Assembly: GCA_016190245.1 (NCBI GenBank)
Contig: JACPQY010000078.1
Coordinates: forward strand, 9,821-73,820
Length of the DNA stretch: 64,000 nt
Source: Nitrospirota bacterium
GTDB lineage: Bacteria; JACPQY01
Direction: 5' to 3'
Below, piece by piece: positions 55,150 to 63,546 of this stretch. Numbering within the stretch: the stretch's first letter is position 1; each line of letters starts with the position of its first letter. Position numbers and translations under genes: made by a program. The notes under the pieces are model-generated. The model did no database searches. It saw only the letters and a list, made by a program, of their open reading frames with translations, and was not told where the DNA came from.

Positions 55150-56582
55150 GCGCCCGCTCGCTGCCGGGCATCGGCCTCGCCGTGCTCGCCATCGGCCTCA
55201 TCCTTCCCTCCTGCGATTCCAGCGGGAGCCGTCTCAGTTTCCCGGCGGACTTCCTTTGGGGCGCCGCCTCGTCGGCCCACCAGATCGAGGGGAACAACAC
55301 GAACTCCGACCTCTGGGACTGGGAGACGCGCTTCGAGGAGCGCAGCGGACTGGCCGCCAACTCCTACGTCCTCTACGACCAGGATGCCGAGCTGGCCCGC
55401 ACTCTGAACTTGGACGTCTACCGATTCTCCATCGAGTGGGCGCGCGTTGAACCGGCACGAGACACCTGGAGCGACGAGGCCATCGCCCACTATCGAGACG
55501 TGCTCACGAGTCTCATCCGCCGCGGGATCCGGCCGGCCGTGACGCTCCATCACTTCACCAACCCGAAATGGATCTACGACATCGGCCCGGACCCTTGGGA
55601 GAGCCCCGAAATGGTCGAGGAGTTTGAGGAGTACGCCCGCCGGATGGCCCACGAGTTCGGCGCGCGCGTGGACCTGTGGATGCCGTGGAACGAGCCGAAT
55701 GTCTATGCCGTCGGAGCCTATGGGCTGGGGCGGTTTCCACCCGGCCGCTTTGGCCTCCTAAGCCCGACCGAAAAGCTGGTCCCCGTCGTCATGCGCAACG
55801 TGATCGAGGCGCACATTCGCGCCTATCGCGCCATCCACGAAACAGACAAGATTGATGCGGATGGCGACGGCGCCGCCGCCCTGGTGGGCGTGGCTCAGAG
55901 CACGATGGCCGTCGAGCCGGCCGATCCCGCGCAGCCCGATCACGTCGTCGCCGCGGACCGCTGGGCGCGCTTCTGGAACTGGTTGTTCCTCGATGCCGTC
56001 GCGCGCGGCGATTTCGATGAGGATCTCGCTCTGGACGAGGACGTGGATCGCCCCGACTGGGCCGGTTCACTCGACTTCGTGGGAGTGAACTACTACTCCC
56101 GTATGAAAGTGCTCCCCCAGCCGGGTCTGATGGGACCTCTGGCCGTCCTGCCTTGTTTCTCGGACGACCAAGTCTCCGCCGTGGCCGCGGTCATAGGAAC
56201 CCTCGGATGTCCCGAGCCGACACTGGAAAAGACGGACACCGGTTGGGAGATCTACCCGGAGGGTTTCCGCGACGTCGTTCTCCAGGCCTGGCGCCGATAC
56301 GGCCTTCCGATCGTGGTCACCGAGAACGGAATCGCCGACGCGGCGGGCGACAAGCGCGCCTCGTACACGCTCCGGCATCTCGAGGCGCTGCACCAGGCGA
56401 TGGAGGAGGGGGCCGATGTGCGCGGGTACTGGTACTGGTCGTTGATCGACAACTACGAGTGGGGCAGCTTCAAGCCCCGATTCGGTCTGTTCCGCGTGGA
56501 GTATGAGAACGACTTCCGGCGTGTCCTGACACCGGGCGGTGAAGTGTACGCTGAGGTGGCGGAGTCGGACTCGATTCCCTGA
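55146..56582 (+). CDS. glycoside hydrolase family 1 beta-glycosidase, predicted lipoprotein
   Basis: 478 residues. Signal peptide with lipobox ILPSC (Cys23). GH1 motifs: FPADFLWGAASSAHQIEG, FSIEWARVEP, acid/base Glu in MPWNEPNVYAVG, GVNYYSR, nucleophile Glu in VTENGIADA and YWYWSLIDNYEWGSFKPRFG. Beta-glucosidase or galactosidase specificity cannot be told. A lipid-anchored GH1 is uncommon, as most are cytosolic. A GTLGCPEP/DADGDG region suggests calcium-like loops. It is translationally coupled to cysteine synthase by a 4-nt overlap. Confidence 0.92.
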   Translation: MSARSLPGIGLAVLAIGLILPSCDSSGSRLSFPADFLWGAASSAHQIEGNNTNSDLWDWETRFEERSGLAANSYVLYDQDAELARTLNLDVYRFSIEWARVEPARDTWSDEAIAHYRDVLTSLIRRGIRPAVTLHHFTNPKWIYDIGPDPWESPEMVEEFEEYARRMAHEFGARVDLWMPWNEPNVYAVGAYGLGRFPPGRFGLLSPTEKLVPVVMRNVIEAHIRAYRAIHETDKIDADGDGAAALVGVAQSTMAVEPADPAQPDHVVAADRWARFWNWLFLDAVARGDFDEDLALDEDVDRPDWAGSLDFVGVNYYSRMKVLPQPGLMGPLAVLPCFSDDQVSAVAAVIGTLGCPEPTLEKTDTGWEIYPEGFRDVVLQAWRRYGLPIVVTENGIADAAGDKRASYTLRHLEALHQAMEEGADVRGYWYWSLIDNYEWGSFKPRFGLFRVEYENDFRRVLTPGGEVYAEVAESDSIP

Positions 56583-56604
56583 GTACCGCACCACGGTTCG
56601 CCGC

Positions 56605-56879
56605 TCAGAACCGTTTCGAGAACTCCGTTTCCGCAGGGCATCGAGGACGACGACTCGCTCGGCCATGACTCGGAACACGACGCGATAGTCTCCTACTCGC
56701 AGCCGATAGAGGTCGGCATGGCCCTTCAGTCGCTTGATCCTCTTGCCGTCTGCAAAGGGTCGAATGGCCAACGTGCCGGCGGCCAGATAGATGCGTCTGG
56801 CATCGTCCGGGGCCCCGCGCTTGATTCGTTCGAGCGAACGAAGGGCCTGCTCAGTCCACTCGAGACGGCGGCTTTCCAA
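56605..56879 (-). pseudogene. RelE/ParE-family toxin, stop codon lost or frame shifted
   Basis: From MESRRLEWTEQALRSLERIK the first 85 residues fit a RelE-type ribosome-dependent RNase or ParE toxin (KRLKGHADLYRLRVGDYRVV FRV). After LDALRKRS the frame stays open to 56067, antisense to the GH1 gene, giving an odd 270-residue product. A stop occurs in another frame at 56605-56607 (ending AETEFSKRF), so a small indel probably removed the normal end. The 5' end overlaps the antitoxin by 29 nt. Confidence 0.6.
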
Positions 56880-57117
56880 AGAGGCGGCGACCGGCTTCCG
56901 TGTGAGCCACGGTTCTGCCGGCCGCGAGGTCGCTCAAGGCGCGGTCAATCCTGCGCCGGACTTGCGCGGAGCGAAGCCAGGCCTCCTCGATGTCCTCTTC
57001 GGAGATGGGTTGGAGAATGGCCTTGGGTTTCCCCCTCAGCGTCACGACGGCCGTCTGTTCCCCCCGGACGAACAGCGAGGTCCGTTCGTGGAGTTCCTTG
57101 ACCGTAACAAATCGCAT
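56851..57117 (-). CDS. Phd/YefM-family antitoxin
   Basis: 88 residues. MRFVTVKELHERTSLFVRGE is the DNA-binding N-terminal half; VVTLRGKPKAILQPIS is the classic Phd core; the charged C-terminal tail binds the toxin. First gene of the pair, with the RelE-like gene overlapping its end. It probably represses its own promoter. Confidence 0.8.
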   Translation of the reverse strand: MRFVTVKELHERTSLFVRGEQTAVVTLRGKPKAILQPISEEDIEEAWLRSAQVRRRIDRALSDLAAGRTVAHTEAGRRLFGKPPSRVD

Positions 57118-57126
57118 GTGGGTAGA

Positions 57127-57144
57127 GTGTCACAAAAGAGACAC
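57127..57144. promoter_or_regulatory. putative operator of the Phd/RelE operon
   Basis: GTGTC (57127-57131) and GACAC (57140-57144) form an inverted repeat 10 bp upstream of the antitoxin ATG, in a local AT-rich stretch. Confidence 0.45.
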
Positions 57145-57200
57145 CTTTGCAACACCCTCGTGGAGCCGGTAATCCTTCGGCAAGCATCCTGACTGCGTAA

Positions 57201-57257
57201 GGGGGCGCCCCGTGCATGGTGCCGAACATCGCTCGGCACTCCATACGGGGCGGCGCC
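57201..57257. repeat. palindromic element, intergenic copy
   Basis: The stem GTGCCGA/TCGGCAC is embedded in CCCCGTGCATG...CATACGGGGCGGCG. It is a diverged copy of the element inside the hyfG-like gene (5611-5667). Here it is in non-coding DNA between the Phd gene and the repeat region. Confidence 0.65.
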
Positions 57258-57329
57258 CGCGGCCCGCCGTGCCCGCCGCGTCATCCGGGCCGCGGGAGAC
57301 GCAGAATCGCTTGCAGGAGGGGTGACGGA

Positions 57330-57479
57330 GTGGCAAGAGAGGTATCAGGTCGCCTCACCAAAGAGGTGGAGTGGCGGGCCAGGACGGCCCAGTACTCGCA
57401 AATCGGGCGAGTCCGCCGTGGCGGAGAGGGCGAGCCGTTGGTGCGCGAGTGCGGGCATTTCCGGGGGGGATGCCCATGA
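57330..57479 (+). CDS. possible 49-residue small protein
   Basis: From GTG 57330 (VAREVSGRLTKEVEWRART) with AGGAGGGG 7 nt upstream. The section EWRARTAQYS recurs at 58.57 kb as EWRATKAQYS. There is no known domain. It could be a relic that merely overlaps the repeats. Confidence 0.25.
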   Translation: MAREVSGRLTKEVEWRARTAQYSQIGRVRRGGEGEPLVRECGHFRGGCP

Positions 57480-57603
57480 AGCGACAAGAGGGGTTTTCGG
57501 AGACGCGCCCGCGCGGGCCACGACGGCCCTGTACCGCGAGTGCCGGCCGAGCCAGGAAGGCGAGGCAGTACCCCGAGCGGTGCGGGCCACGACGGCCCTG
57601 TAC
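57374..57603. repeat. hairpin repeat array, copies 1-3
   Basis: 22-bp units GCGGGCCASGACGGCCCWGTAC at 57374-57395, 57513-57534 and 57582-57603, each with GGGCC/GGCCC arms around 5 nt. They lie in a region 57118-57801 with no convincing large gene. Confidence 0.55.
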
Positions 57604-57737
57604 CCGAAGATCAGGCGAGTCCATGGAGGGCGAGCGGAACCACCGAGGGTGCGGGGCGCGGTGGGTGGGTGCGTCATTCCCCGCCGGCCGGCGGGGAATC
57701 GTGCGCGCCGTTCCCCCTTCGCCGTTCTCTTTTCACA

Positions 57738-57785
57738 GTTCTCGATTTCCGATTCACGATTCCCCGATTTGCGATTCCCGATTCC
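57738..57785. repeat. degenerate CGATTC tandem repeat
   Basis: CGATTTCCGATTCACGATTC... repeats CGATT every 7-9 bases about six times, just before the ribosome binding site of a short reading frame. Similar wording occurs at 58467-58503 and 59206-59245. Confidence 0.5.
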
Positions 57786-57801
57786 GAAAGGAGCACCCCC
57801 G

Positions 57802-57858
57802 ATGGCACAACCTGAATTGCCTGGCAACGTTCCCAAGTCACCCAAGTCAGGGAAGTGA
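57802..57858 (+). CDS. possible 18-residue leader peptide
   Basis: MAQPELPGNVPKSPKSGK, preceded by a perfect AAAGGAG 8 nt before the ATG. The following convergent gene leaves only 23 bp. The tail contains CCCAAGTCA twice. The word GGCAACGTYCCCAA is shared with 59134-59147. It may be a gene relic. Confidence 0.25.
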   Translation: MAQPELPGNVPKSPKSGK

Positions 57859-57881
57859 TCGAGCCGCTGGAGGGAAGTGTC

Positions 57882-58199
57882 CTACCGGGACCTGCCGTCG
57901 ATGATGCGGTCCAAGAGGGCCAGTTTCCGATCGATCTCTTTGAACTTGTCCGCGTCTTGCGTGCGGCCCCGAACCGTGGCCTCGATCAACTTGTCCAGCC
58001 GTCCGATCACCGTCCGGAACTCACCCCGCAGGCCATGGAACTCCTGGCGCAAACCCGCCAATTCCTGCCGTAGGGCGCGATGGTTTTCGCCTTCGCGATG
58101 ATTCAGGGCCACGATGGCTTGAACAGCCTTCCCCATCGTTCTCTCGAGCCGGTCCAGTCGCTCGATCACCTTGCCGTTCGATCCCCTGCCGTTATTCAC
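57882..58199 (-). CDS. small coiled-coil protein
   Basis: 105 residues from GTG 58199. The middle is a coiled coil (KVIERLDRLERTMGKAVQAI, LRQELAGLRQEFHGLRGEFR, heptads with Leu/Ile), repeated LRQEF/LRGEF. Ends KLALLDRIIDGRSR. No catalytic motif. Such proteins occur as phage-like or toxin-antitoxin-neighbour hypotheticals. There is no clear ribosome binding site. Confidence 0.5.
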   Translation of the reverse strand: MNNGRGSNGKVIERLDRLERTMGKAVQAIVALNHREGENHRALRQELAGLRQEFHGLRGEFRTVIGRLDKLIEATVRGRTQDADKFKEIDRKLALLDRIIDGRSR

Positions 58200-58531
58200 A
58201 ACGCCATTCTACCACGAGGTCTCCCTTCCGCAAGAAGTCCTGCCATGGCCTCGGATATCCGGGGGGGGGGGGGCTGGAAATGTATTGCCGTCATTACCCC
58301 GGACAGTCGTCATGCCGCAGTGCGGCACCCGCGAACGATGAAGATGGTCTTGTGGCAGACCCCTACCCGTCTACAAGATGTTGAAGATGTTGCGGTGGGC
58401 CGGGCATTTTCGACGTAGTATCCTCCAATACACTCGCCCGGACAGGTGGTCCGGCTGCCCTCTGCCCCGACTCTCGACTCCCGACTGCCGACTATCGACT
58501 GCCGTGCTGCGCTTGCACGATCAGGTGGCCC
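58200..58531. other. non-coding stretch with G13 tract and low-complexity repeat
   Basis: A 13-base G-run (58261-58273) and a CGACTCCCGACTGCCGACT-type repeat (58467-58503). I see no gene or clear promoter in this stretch. Confidence 0.4.
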
Positions 58532-58572
58532 ATGGTAAGGGATGAGTTGAGTCAGGTAGCCTCAAGAGAGTG

Positions 58573-58805
58573 GCGGGCCACGAAGGCCCAGTACTCGCGC
58601 CCCCGGCTGGCCCACGGAGGGCGAGCCAAAGGCGCGCGAGTGCGGGCATCTCGGGAGGAAGAGATGCTCAAGTGGGGACGAGAAGGGCAGGCGGGACGCC
58701 GCAAGTGGGGGTGCGGCCAGGAGGGCCTGCACCCGGAGCGAGTTGGCACCGCCAGGGATGGTGGTGCGGGGAGCTGCGGAGGGTGCGGCCAAGAGGGGCC
58801 GTATC
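58573..58805. repeat. hairpin repeat array, copies 4-6
   Basis: Units related to those at 57.4 kb: 58573-58594 (close copy), 58713-58732 and 58785-58805 (diverged, GCGGCCAGGAGGGCC and GCGGCCAAGAGGGGCC). The surrounding frame from ATG 58532 is open but of low credibility. Confidence 0.5.
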
Positions 58806-58879
58806 CCCCGATCCGTCGTCAGGCGACCGTGTCCCGTAGGGACGCACCTGGGCAAGGAGCCTTGGTGCCACGAGATGAA

Positions 58880-58952
58880 GCCCCGCAGGATGCGGGGCAT
58901 GTTACGTGGCATTCCCATGCGTCCGGAAAGACGGACCGATGAGAATCGGTCC
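58880..58952. repeat. two perfect hairpins in non-coding DNA
   Basis: GCCCCGCA-GGA-TGCGGGGC (58880-58898) and GGACCGAT-GAGA-ATCGGTCC (58933-58952), the latter with a GNRA tetraloop. Together with copies 4-6 they show the stretch 58532-59202 is probably RNA-structured or repeat-derived. At 59134-59186 an AACGTCCCCAAA-type unit is repeated three times. Confidence 0.5.
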
Positions 58953-59202
58953 CTACGACTGCTACGGCGGCCCTCCCGACGTTGACGGCGACGCGATCTA
59001 CCACTTCACGAGGCTTGATCTGCGCACAGATCCGTGCATGGCGGCCGGGGTGGTGAGTGATCGGAGCCGATGGGACGGAGCGACAGATCGTGACGGGCGG
59101 CCCATAGTGAAGTCGGCGGGAGTTGCTTTGCTCGGCAACGTCCCCAAAGACGCCAACGCGTCCCCAAACGCCAACGTCCCCAAACGCAGAAAGGAGCCTG
59201 AC

Positions 59203-59835
59203 ATGACCCCTCGATTCTCGATTCTCGGTTCACGGTTCTCGATCCTGGCCCTGCTGCTCACCCTTTACACCTTACCCTTCACGATTCTTCCCTCCTGCGG
59301 GGGGGGGGATGAGGGAGGGGGGGGAAGCAGTGAAGCCACTGGGCGTCTATGGCAGGCATTTCTGAGAATGAACCAAAAGGAATGCGAGGTGTGCTTCGAG
59401 TGCAACCCGACTGCCCGCTGCACGCAGATCTTTGGCTCCGTGACGCGGTGCAAGGAGCTGGTTGCTCAAACCTTGGGCAGGGTTTCCGAAGAGGCAGAGA
59501 GTAGCGAATGTGGCGCGGAATACCGTCGGGCAGGACAGGACGCAATCGAATCCTATGAGGCTTGTGTGGATGAACTGCTTTCGCGGCCAAACGACAGCCT
59601 CTGTTCCCTCGCCGCGGAGGACGGTGACCCGTTCTACTTCCCGGGTGTCCCGGGGAAGGAAGCTCTGACGGATAGGATTCCAGCGTGCCGCGAGGCGTTC
59701 GACATCATCGCGCCGGGCGTAGACGCCACGACCGGCCCCTTCAGCACTTGTGGAGGTGAAGTCGCGGTCGACCTCTTTACGGCTCCCAGGAGGATGGAGT
59801 GGGCAGATGCTCGGGTGCGGATGCAGGTGGAATAG
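59203..59835 (+). CDS. Cys-rich predicted lipoprotein of unknown function
   Basis: 210 residues; AAAGGAG before the ATG. Signal MTPRFSILGSRFSILALLLT with lipobox ILPSC, then a Gly/Asp/Ser linker from two G-runs. The mature part contains about ten cysteines (CEVCFECNPTARC, CKELV, SSECGAEY, YEACVDE, SLCSLA, ACREA, STCGGE), probably disulfide-bonded. No family is recognised. The first part of the signal is encoded by CGATTC-type repeats. It lies 15 bp before a huge secreted gene and is probably in the same operon. Confidence 0.6.
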   Translation: MTPRFSILGSRFSILALLLTLYTLPFTILPSCGGGDEGGGGSSEATGRLWQAFLRMNQKECEVCFECNPTARCTQIFGSVTRCKELVAQTLGRVSEEAESSECGAEYRRAGQDAIESYEACVDELLSRPNDSLCSLAAEDGDPFYFPGVPGKEALTDRIPACREAFDIIAPGVDATTGPFSTCGGEVAVDLFTAPRRMEWADARVRMQVE

Positions 59836-59850
59836 GACAAGAAGTTTACC

Positions 59851-62800
59851 ATGCTTGATCAGCCAAGCAGCATGCCACCGGATTCGTGCAACGGCGCCGT
59901 GAAGGAGGCGGCCCGTGCCCTTGGGTGCGCTGTTTTTGCCCTCTTGTCCTTCCAGGGGAGAAGTGTCTGGGCACAGGGGTGGGATGTGACTACCGAGGCC
60001 TATGTGTCGGGCTTCGCCGAACCAAGCTGCCTGGACTTCCAGATCGAGGCTCCCGCTGCCACCCCGCTGGGGTTCGATGTACACTTCCGTCTACCGACAT
60101 ACTACATCGAGGTCACGACCGAGAAGGAAAAGACCTTGCTGTTCCCACCCTACGGCACGAAGCTCCTTCAAGGGTTGGCCGACGCGACAAGAATCGAATC
60201 GTCCAAGAAGGTCGTCTCGGACGCCATTCTCGGTCTGATTCCAGGCGTGGATGAGCAGACGCGTGATGCCGTGAGCATCTTGATGAATAACGCCCTTGGC
60301 ATGAAGGGCCGGGCGGCGGTCAATGCTCCCACAGGGAGCGGCCTCCAGGTTCGGGAAGTCCACGTCTGGAAATACAACAATCCTGAATTCTTCTCCGAAC
60401 TATTCCAAGTGTTGCTCTGCCATGCGGCGGCGGCGGGGCTGGATCCTGTCGCGCTCACGGCTGTCCAGCAAGACTATCCCATCAGCAACTACTACCCGCC
60501 GAATGCCGCGGTTCCAGTGATCTTTCCGGTTTACTTCTCCGAGGTTGACTGGGTTCAGTGGAACATGGGTTTGTTCGATCTGAGTCTTGGGGAGGGGCTT
60601 GGCCTGGGGGACAGAATCATCTGGCGCGACTCGTCGGGGCGCGAGCTAGGGCTCACGAAGTACTCGCGCAAAGGTCTGGTGTACGATTCGGACCCCGTCC
60701 TGTCTTCCTTTCACCTTGCCATGCGAGGCTTCTCCCGTGCCGCCTCGGCTCTGGGGGGGAAGCTGGTGACCCACGGAGACGTATTCTCGAGCCCGGGGAC
60801 GTACAAGTTCAATGTGATCGCACCCAGAAAAACGGGGTGCTTTTCGCTGGAAGAGGACCCCCGGAATCGGTCCAATCTTGTTTCGACGGTTCCCGACAAG
60901 TTCTCCGCGACCGCGCGCGAGTCCGATCCAGCTTCGTTCGCGCGGCATGGCGAGTATGCGTTTCTCTCATGGACCGATGCAGGGAACACCGAATCGTTGC
61001 AGAAATGCCTGCTGGTGGGAGTGACGGCAGCAGCGGGCAAGGCAATCGCCGAGGCGGTCCTCGAGTGCGCAGGTGTAGATGTCGCAAGTCTTGGTATTTC
61101 AGCAGGCACATGCGAATGGGCCAATACTGTGAGGATCAATGTGGAGAAGGTCGGAGGGGCTGTTGTGATGGCGCAGAAGCTTATTGACATCTACCAAGAC
61201 ATCAAGCAGGCCATCGAGTTCATCCAGAAGGGCGTGGAATGTATCGGCGATCTTGGGGGTGAGCTCAAGAATCTGGGCCATTCGATTGCGAAGGCAGACC
61301 CCAATCAGATTCCCGTGCCGCAGGTGCCCCAGGCGTGCGTGGACGCATTCGGGGGGAAGATCGGAGACGTTCTCGTCCAGTTGCAAAAAGTGTTGGGCGT
61401 CGCGCAATTCGCCAAGACCGTCGGCACCATGGCCGGGCAGGCGTTGGGCGGGGAGATCAAGGATCGGCTGGAGGTGAAGTGCCGTCCCGGCGATCCGGCC
61501 CAAGGCATCGCGCCCGAGGACCCGTTCCTTTGCGCTGTGCGAACGGGCGACCCTGAGGCCTGCAACGAGGCGATGGGCGGGGGGCTGGAATCTCTGCCCG
61601 AGATCTTTCTTGAACTGCCGCCGGGGGACGTGGCCTCGGTGATGCCCCACATGCCGGTTCAGACCGATCCGGGTCAACCGGTTGATCCCACGCCGCTCAA
61701 CAAGCTGTGCGGTAACACCTGTCCCCTGTGGATGCCCCCGCAGGTTCCTTCCGGCATGAGCGAATGGGAAGAGTGCTACAACTATTACAGCGGGACGCCT
61801 CCCCAGGGCATTGGTAGGCCACTGGTCGAAAACCACATCTGCGAACTGGCTCTCTTCCCCGGCGGGACCCAGGGGTACAAGAAGAGCGTGCCCCGGGCAA
61901 ACATTACAGGGGCATTCGTGGGCAGGGGCGTGCGCGTGCCTGCCATGACCCAGCCGCAGGTGGCGGTGTGCCAGGGCACATGGCGTGAGATCAAGAGGGC
62001 CCAGGAGGGCCGCGGCATGGTGGCGGCGGTGGGAAAGGAGGCGTTGGAGGGGTGGGCGAATCAGTCCGGCTCTCCTGTTGCCGGATGCGCATCCACAACC
62101 GGCAAGCCCAAGCCGGGCGAGATCGCGCGATGCGCCCAGGACCTCGTGTTCGACGAGTTCCTGAACCAGGGCTCCGACGGGCCGTTGGCGAAGGAGATCT
62201 TGAGGCCGTTGCCGGCCGGGATTCAAGAGAAGCTCAAGCTCGGGATGGATCAGGTCAAGGCGGGCAAGGAGTTGGCCAAGAACCTGGACCAGCACCCGGA
62301 GGTTCAGTCCGCCGTGGCCTGGAGCAGGCACGAGTACGACCTCAAGCGATGGGAGAGGCGCGGGCGAGTGGGGTCGCAGCCGATCGCGCCGGACGATCCG
62401 ACCCAAACCAATCCGCTCTCCAGGCCCAAGGATCTGTGCGGGCTGTTGGAGGACGCGGGCAAGAAGGGCGGCGAGGCGTGGGGCAACCTTGCGTGTGACG
62501 AGGCGGCGGGCGAGCCGCGCCGGAAGGCGATGGGCAAGGTGCCCAAGCCTTCCCCGCTGTGCGGCCCCGACCCCGATCCAGCGGCCGAGCCCAATGGCCC
62601 GCTGTGGTGCGTGGAGGATTTTGACTATTCCGAATCGTTGGTGAACTGTGCGCCGTTCGGCGACCTGCAGCCCGCCGAGAAGGGCCTCCCGTATTCGATG
62701 TTCGACCAGTACGTCAAGATTCTCGAGGGTGCAGGCAAGACGCAGGGCGTGCTCAAGAGGTGCACGGTGGAGTATTGCACCGACCGGGGGAGCATTTTCA

Positions 62801-63213
62801 GCGACAGCCACCGCTACAGGATGCGCAAGTGCGCCCTCATGCGGATGCCGGACGGTTCGACCCAGCCGATCTGCACGTGCACGGGGTTTCCCGACAAATA
62901 CGATCCGGCGAAGCCGGCGACGGCCGGCGAGCAGGATCATTCCAGGGGCAGCCTCTATGGCGAGACCTGCCGGGCCCGCCATCCGGGCGTGCCACAGGAG
63001 ACGGCCGAGTCGGTCCAGAGTCCGATTGCCGAATGCGAGCCAACCTGCGATGCATCGACCGGGAACTGCCAGGATCCGCCGACCGAATATCAGATGGGAA
63101 CGGATGTCAACGGGCAGCCCATCATGGTGCCGTGCCCGGCCGCGAACGCGCAGAAATTGAGCTACTCGACTGGGTTCAGACTGACACCGCCCGACATGTG
63201 CTTATGGCAGTAG
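59851..63213 (+). CDS. large secreted Cys-rich protein, weakly TraU-like
   Basis: 1120 residues. A hydrophobic signal region (LGCAVFALLSFQGRSVWA) follows a 22-residue n-region. The N-terminal 400 residues show faint TraU/ICE-type features: REVHVWKYNNPEFFSELF (TraU of F has HVHWYKYP), then PVYFSEVDWVQWNMGLFDLS (TraU YLSEIDPTW) and a KTGCFSL end. The middle has helical segments (QKLIDIYQDIKQAIEFIQKG). The C-terminal 700 residues are Cys-rich, with CGNTCPLWMPPQ, CTVEYCTDRGS and CTCTGFPDKY. The function is unknown; conjugation is only a hypothesis. Confidence 0.5.
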   Translation: MLDQPSSMPPDSCNGAVKEAARALGCAVFALLSFQGRSVWAQGWDVTTEAYVSGFAEPSCLDFQIEAPAATPLGFDVHFRLPTYYIEVTTEKEKTLLFPPYGTKLLQGLADATRIESSKKVVSDAILGLIPGVDEQTRDAVSILMNNALGMKGRAAVNAPTGSGLQVREVHVWKYNNPEFFSELFQVLLCHAAAAGLDPVALTAVQQDYPISNYYPPNAAVPVIFPVYFSEVDWVQWNMGLFDLSLGEGLGLGDRIIWRDSSGRELGLTKYSRKGLVYDSDPVLSSFHLAMRGFSRAASALGGKLVTHGDVFSSPGTYKFNVIAPRKTGCFSLEEDPRNRSNLVSTVPDKFSATARESDPASFARHGEYAFLSWTDAGNTESLQKCLLVGVTAAAGKAIAEAVLECAGVDVASLGISAGTCEWANTVRINVEKVGGAVVMAQKLIDIYQDIKQAIEFIQKGVECIGDLGGELKNLGHSIAKADPNQIPVPQVPQACVDAFGGKIGDVLVQLQKVLGVAQFAKTVGTMAGQALGGEIKDRLEVKCRPGDPAQGIAPEDPFLCAVRTGDPEACNEAMGGGLESLPEIFLELPPGDVASVMPHMPVQTDPGQPVDPTPLNKLCGNTCPLWMPPQVPSGMSEWEECYNYYSGTPPQGIGRPLVENHICELALFPGGTQGYKKSVPRANITGAFVGRGVRVPAMTQPQVAVCQGTWREIKRAQEGRGMVAAVGKEALEGWANQSGSPVAGCASTTGKPKPGEIARCAQDLVFDEFLNQGSDGPLAKEILRPLPAGIQEKLKLGMDQVKAGKELAKNLDQHPEVQSAVAWSRHEYDLKRWERRGRVGSQPIAPDDPTQTNPLSRPKDLCGLLEDAGKKGGEAWGNLACDEAAGEPRRKAMGKVPKPSPLCGPDPDPAAEPNGPLWCVEDFDYSESLVNCAPFGDLQPAEKGLPYSMFDQYVKILEGAGKTQGVLKRCTVEYCTDRGSIFSDSHRYRMRKCALMRMPDGSTQPICTCTGFPDKYDPAKPATAGEQDHSRGSLYGETCRARHPGVPQETAESVQSPIAECEPTCDASTGNCQDPPTEYQMGTDVNGQPIMVPCPAANAQKLSYSTGFRLTPPDMCLWQ

Positions 63214-63546
63214 AGGGTATTGACATAAAGAGCGTATTGAATAGATTGAAATGATGATTATGCAACAAGGGCCTATCCCAAGTCTTATGCCTGCGCGCAC
63301 AGAACTCCTCACCCTGGCCCTCCCCGCCTGCCAATCGGCGGGCAGGTCCTCTTCGAGGAGAGGGGGCGGTCTGGGGGAAATCCTCACCCTACCCCTCTCC
63401 TTTTCAAGGAGAGGGAGGGGGAGATCCACCGGAACCGGCGGAAGGGGGGGGATGAGGGTTAGGGGGTATTGACGTAAATGGGATATGGTATAGACATAAG
63501 ACATGAAGACATGGGAACACCGACAAAGAGGGAAGGGGGGGGAGAC
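63214..63546. repeat. 333-bp gap with palindromes and two promoter-like copies
   Basis: GGTATTGACATAAA (63217-63230) and GGTATTGACGTAAA (63466-63479) flank two CCTCACCCT...GAGAGGG palindromes (63302-63365 with an inner CCCGCCTGCC-AAT-CGGCGGGCAGG hairpin, and 63383-63428). Possible -10 boxes TAGATT (63242-63247) and TATAGA (63489-63494). GACAT is repeated before the next gene. No gene is seen. Confidence 0.55.

Noticed and set aside
57322-57858. A 178-codon protein in the repeat region
   Set aside because: It reads through hairpin repeats and the CGATTC repeat; no domain, and the only good ribosome binding sites are at other frames.
57374-58805. CRISPR array
   Set aside because: Units are irregularly spaced, diverged, palindromic and have no cas genes nearby.
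58906-59202. N-terminal extension of the Cys-rich lipoprotein
   Set aside because: The frame is open upstream but crosses tandem repeats; AAAGGAG-ATG at 59203 followed by a signal peptide is the clear start.
61099-62982. A 627-codon minus-strand frame opposite the TraU-like gene
   Set aside because: Composition (Arg, His, Leu-rich) is typical of a shadow; the plus frame has a signal peptide and ordered cysteines.
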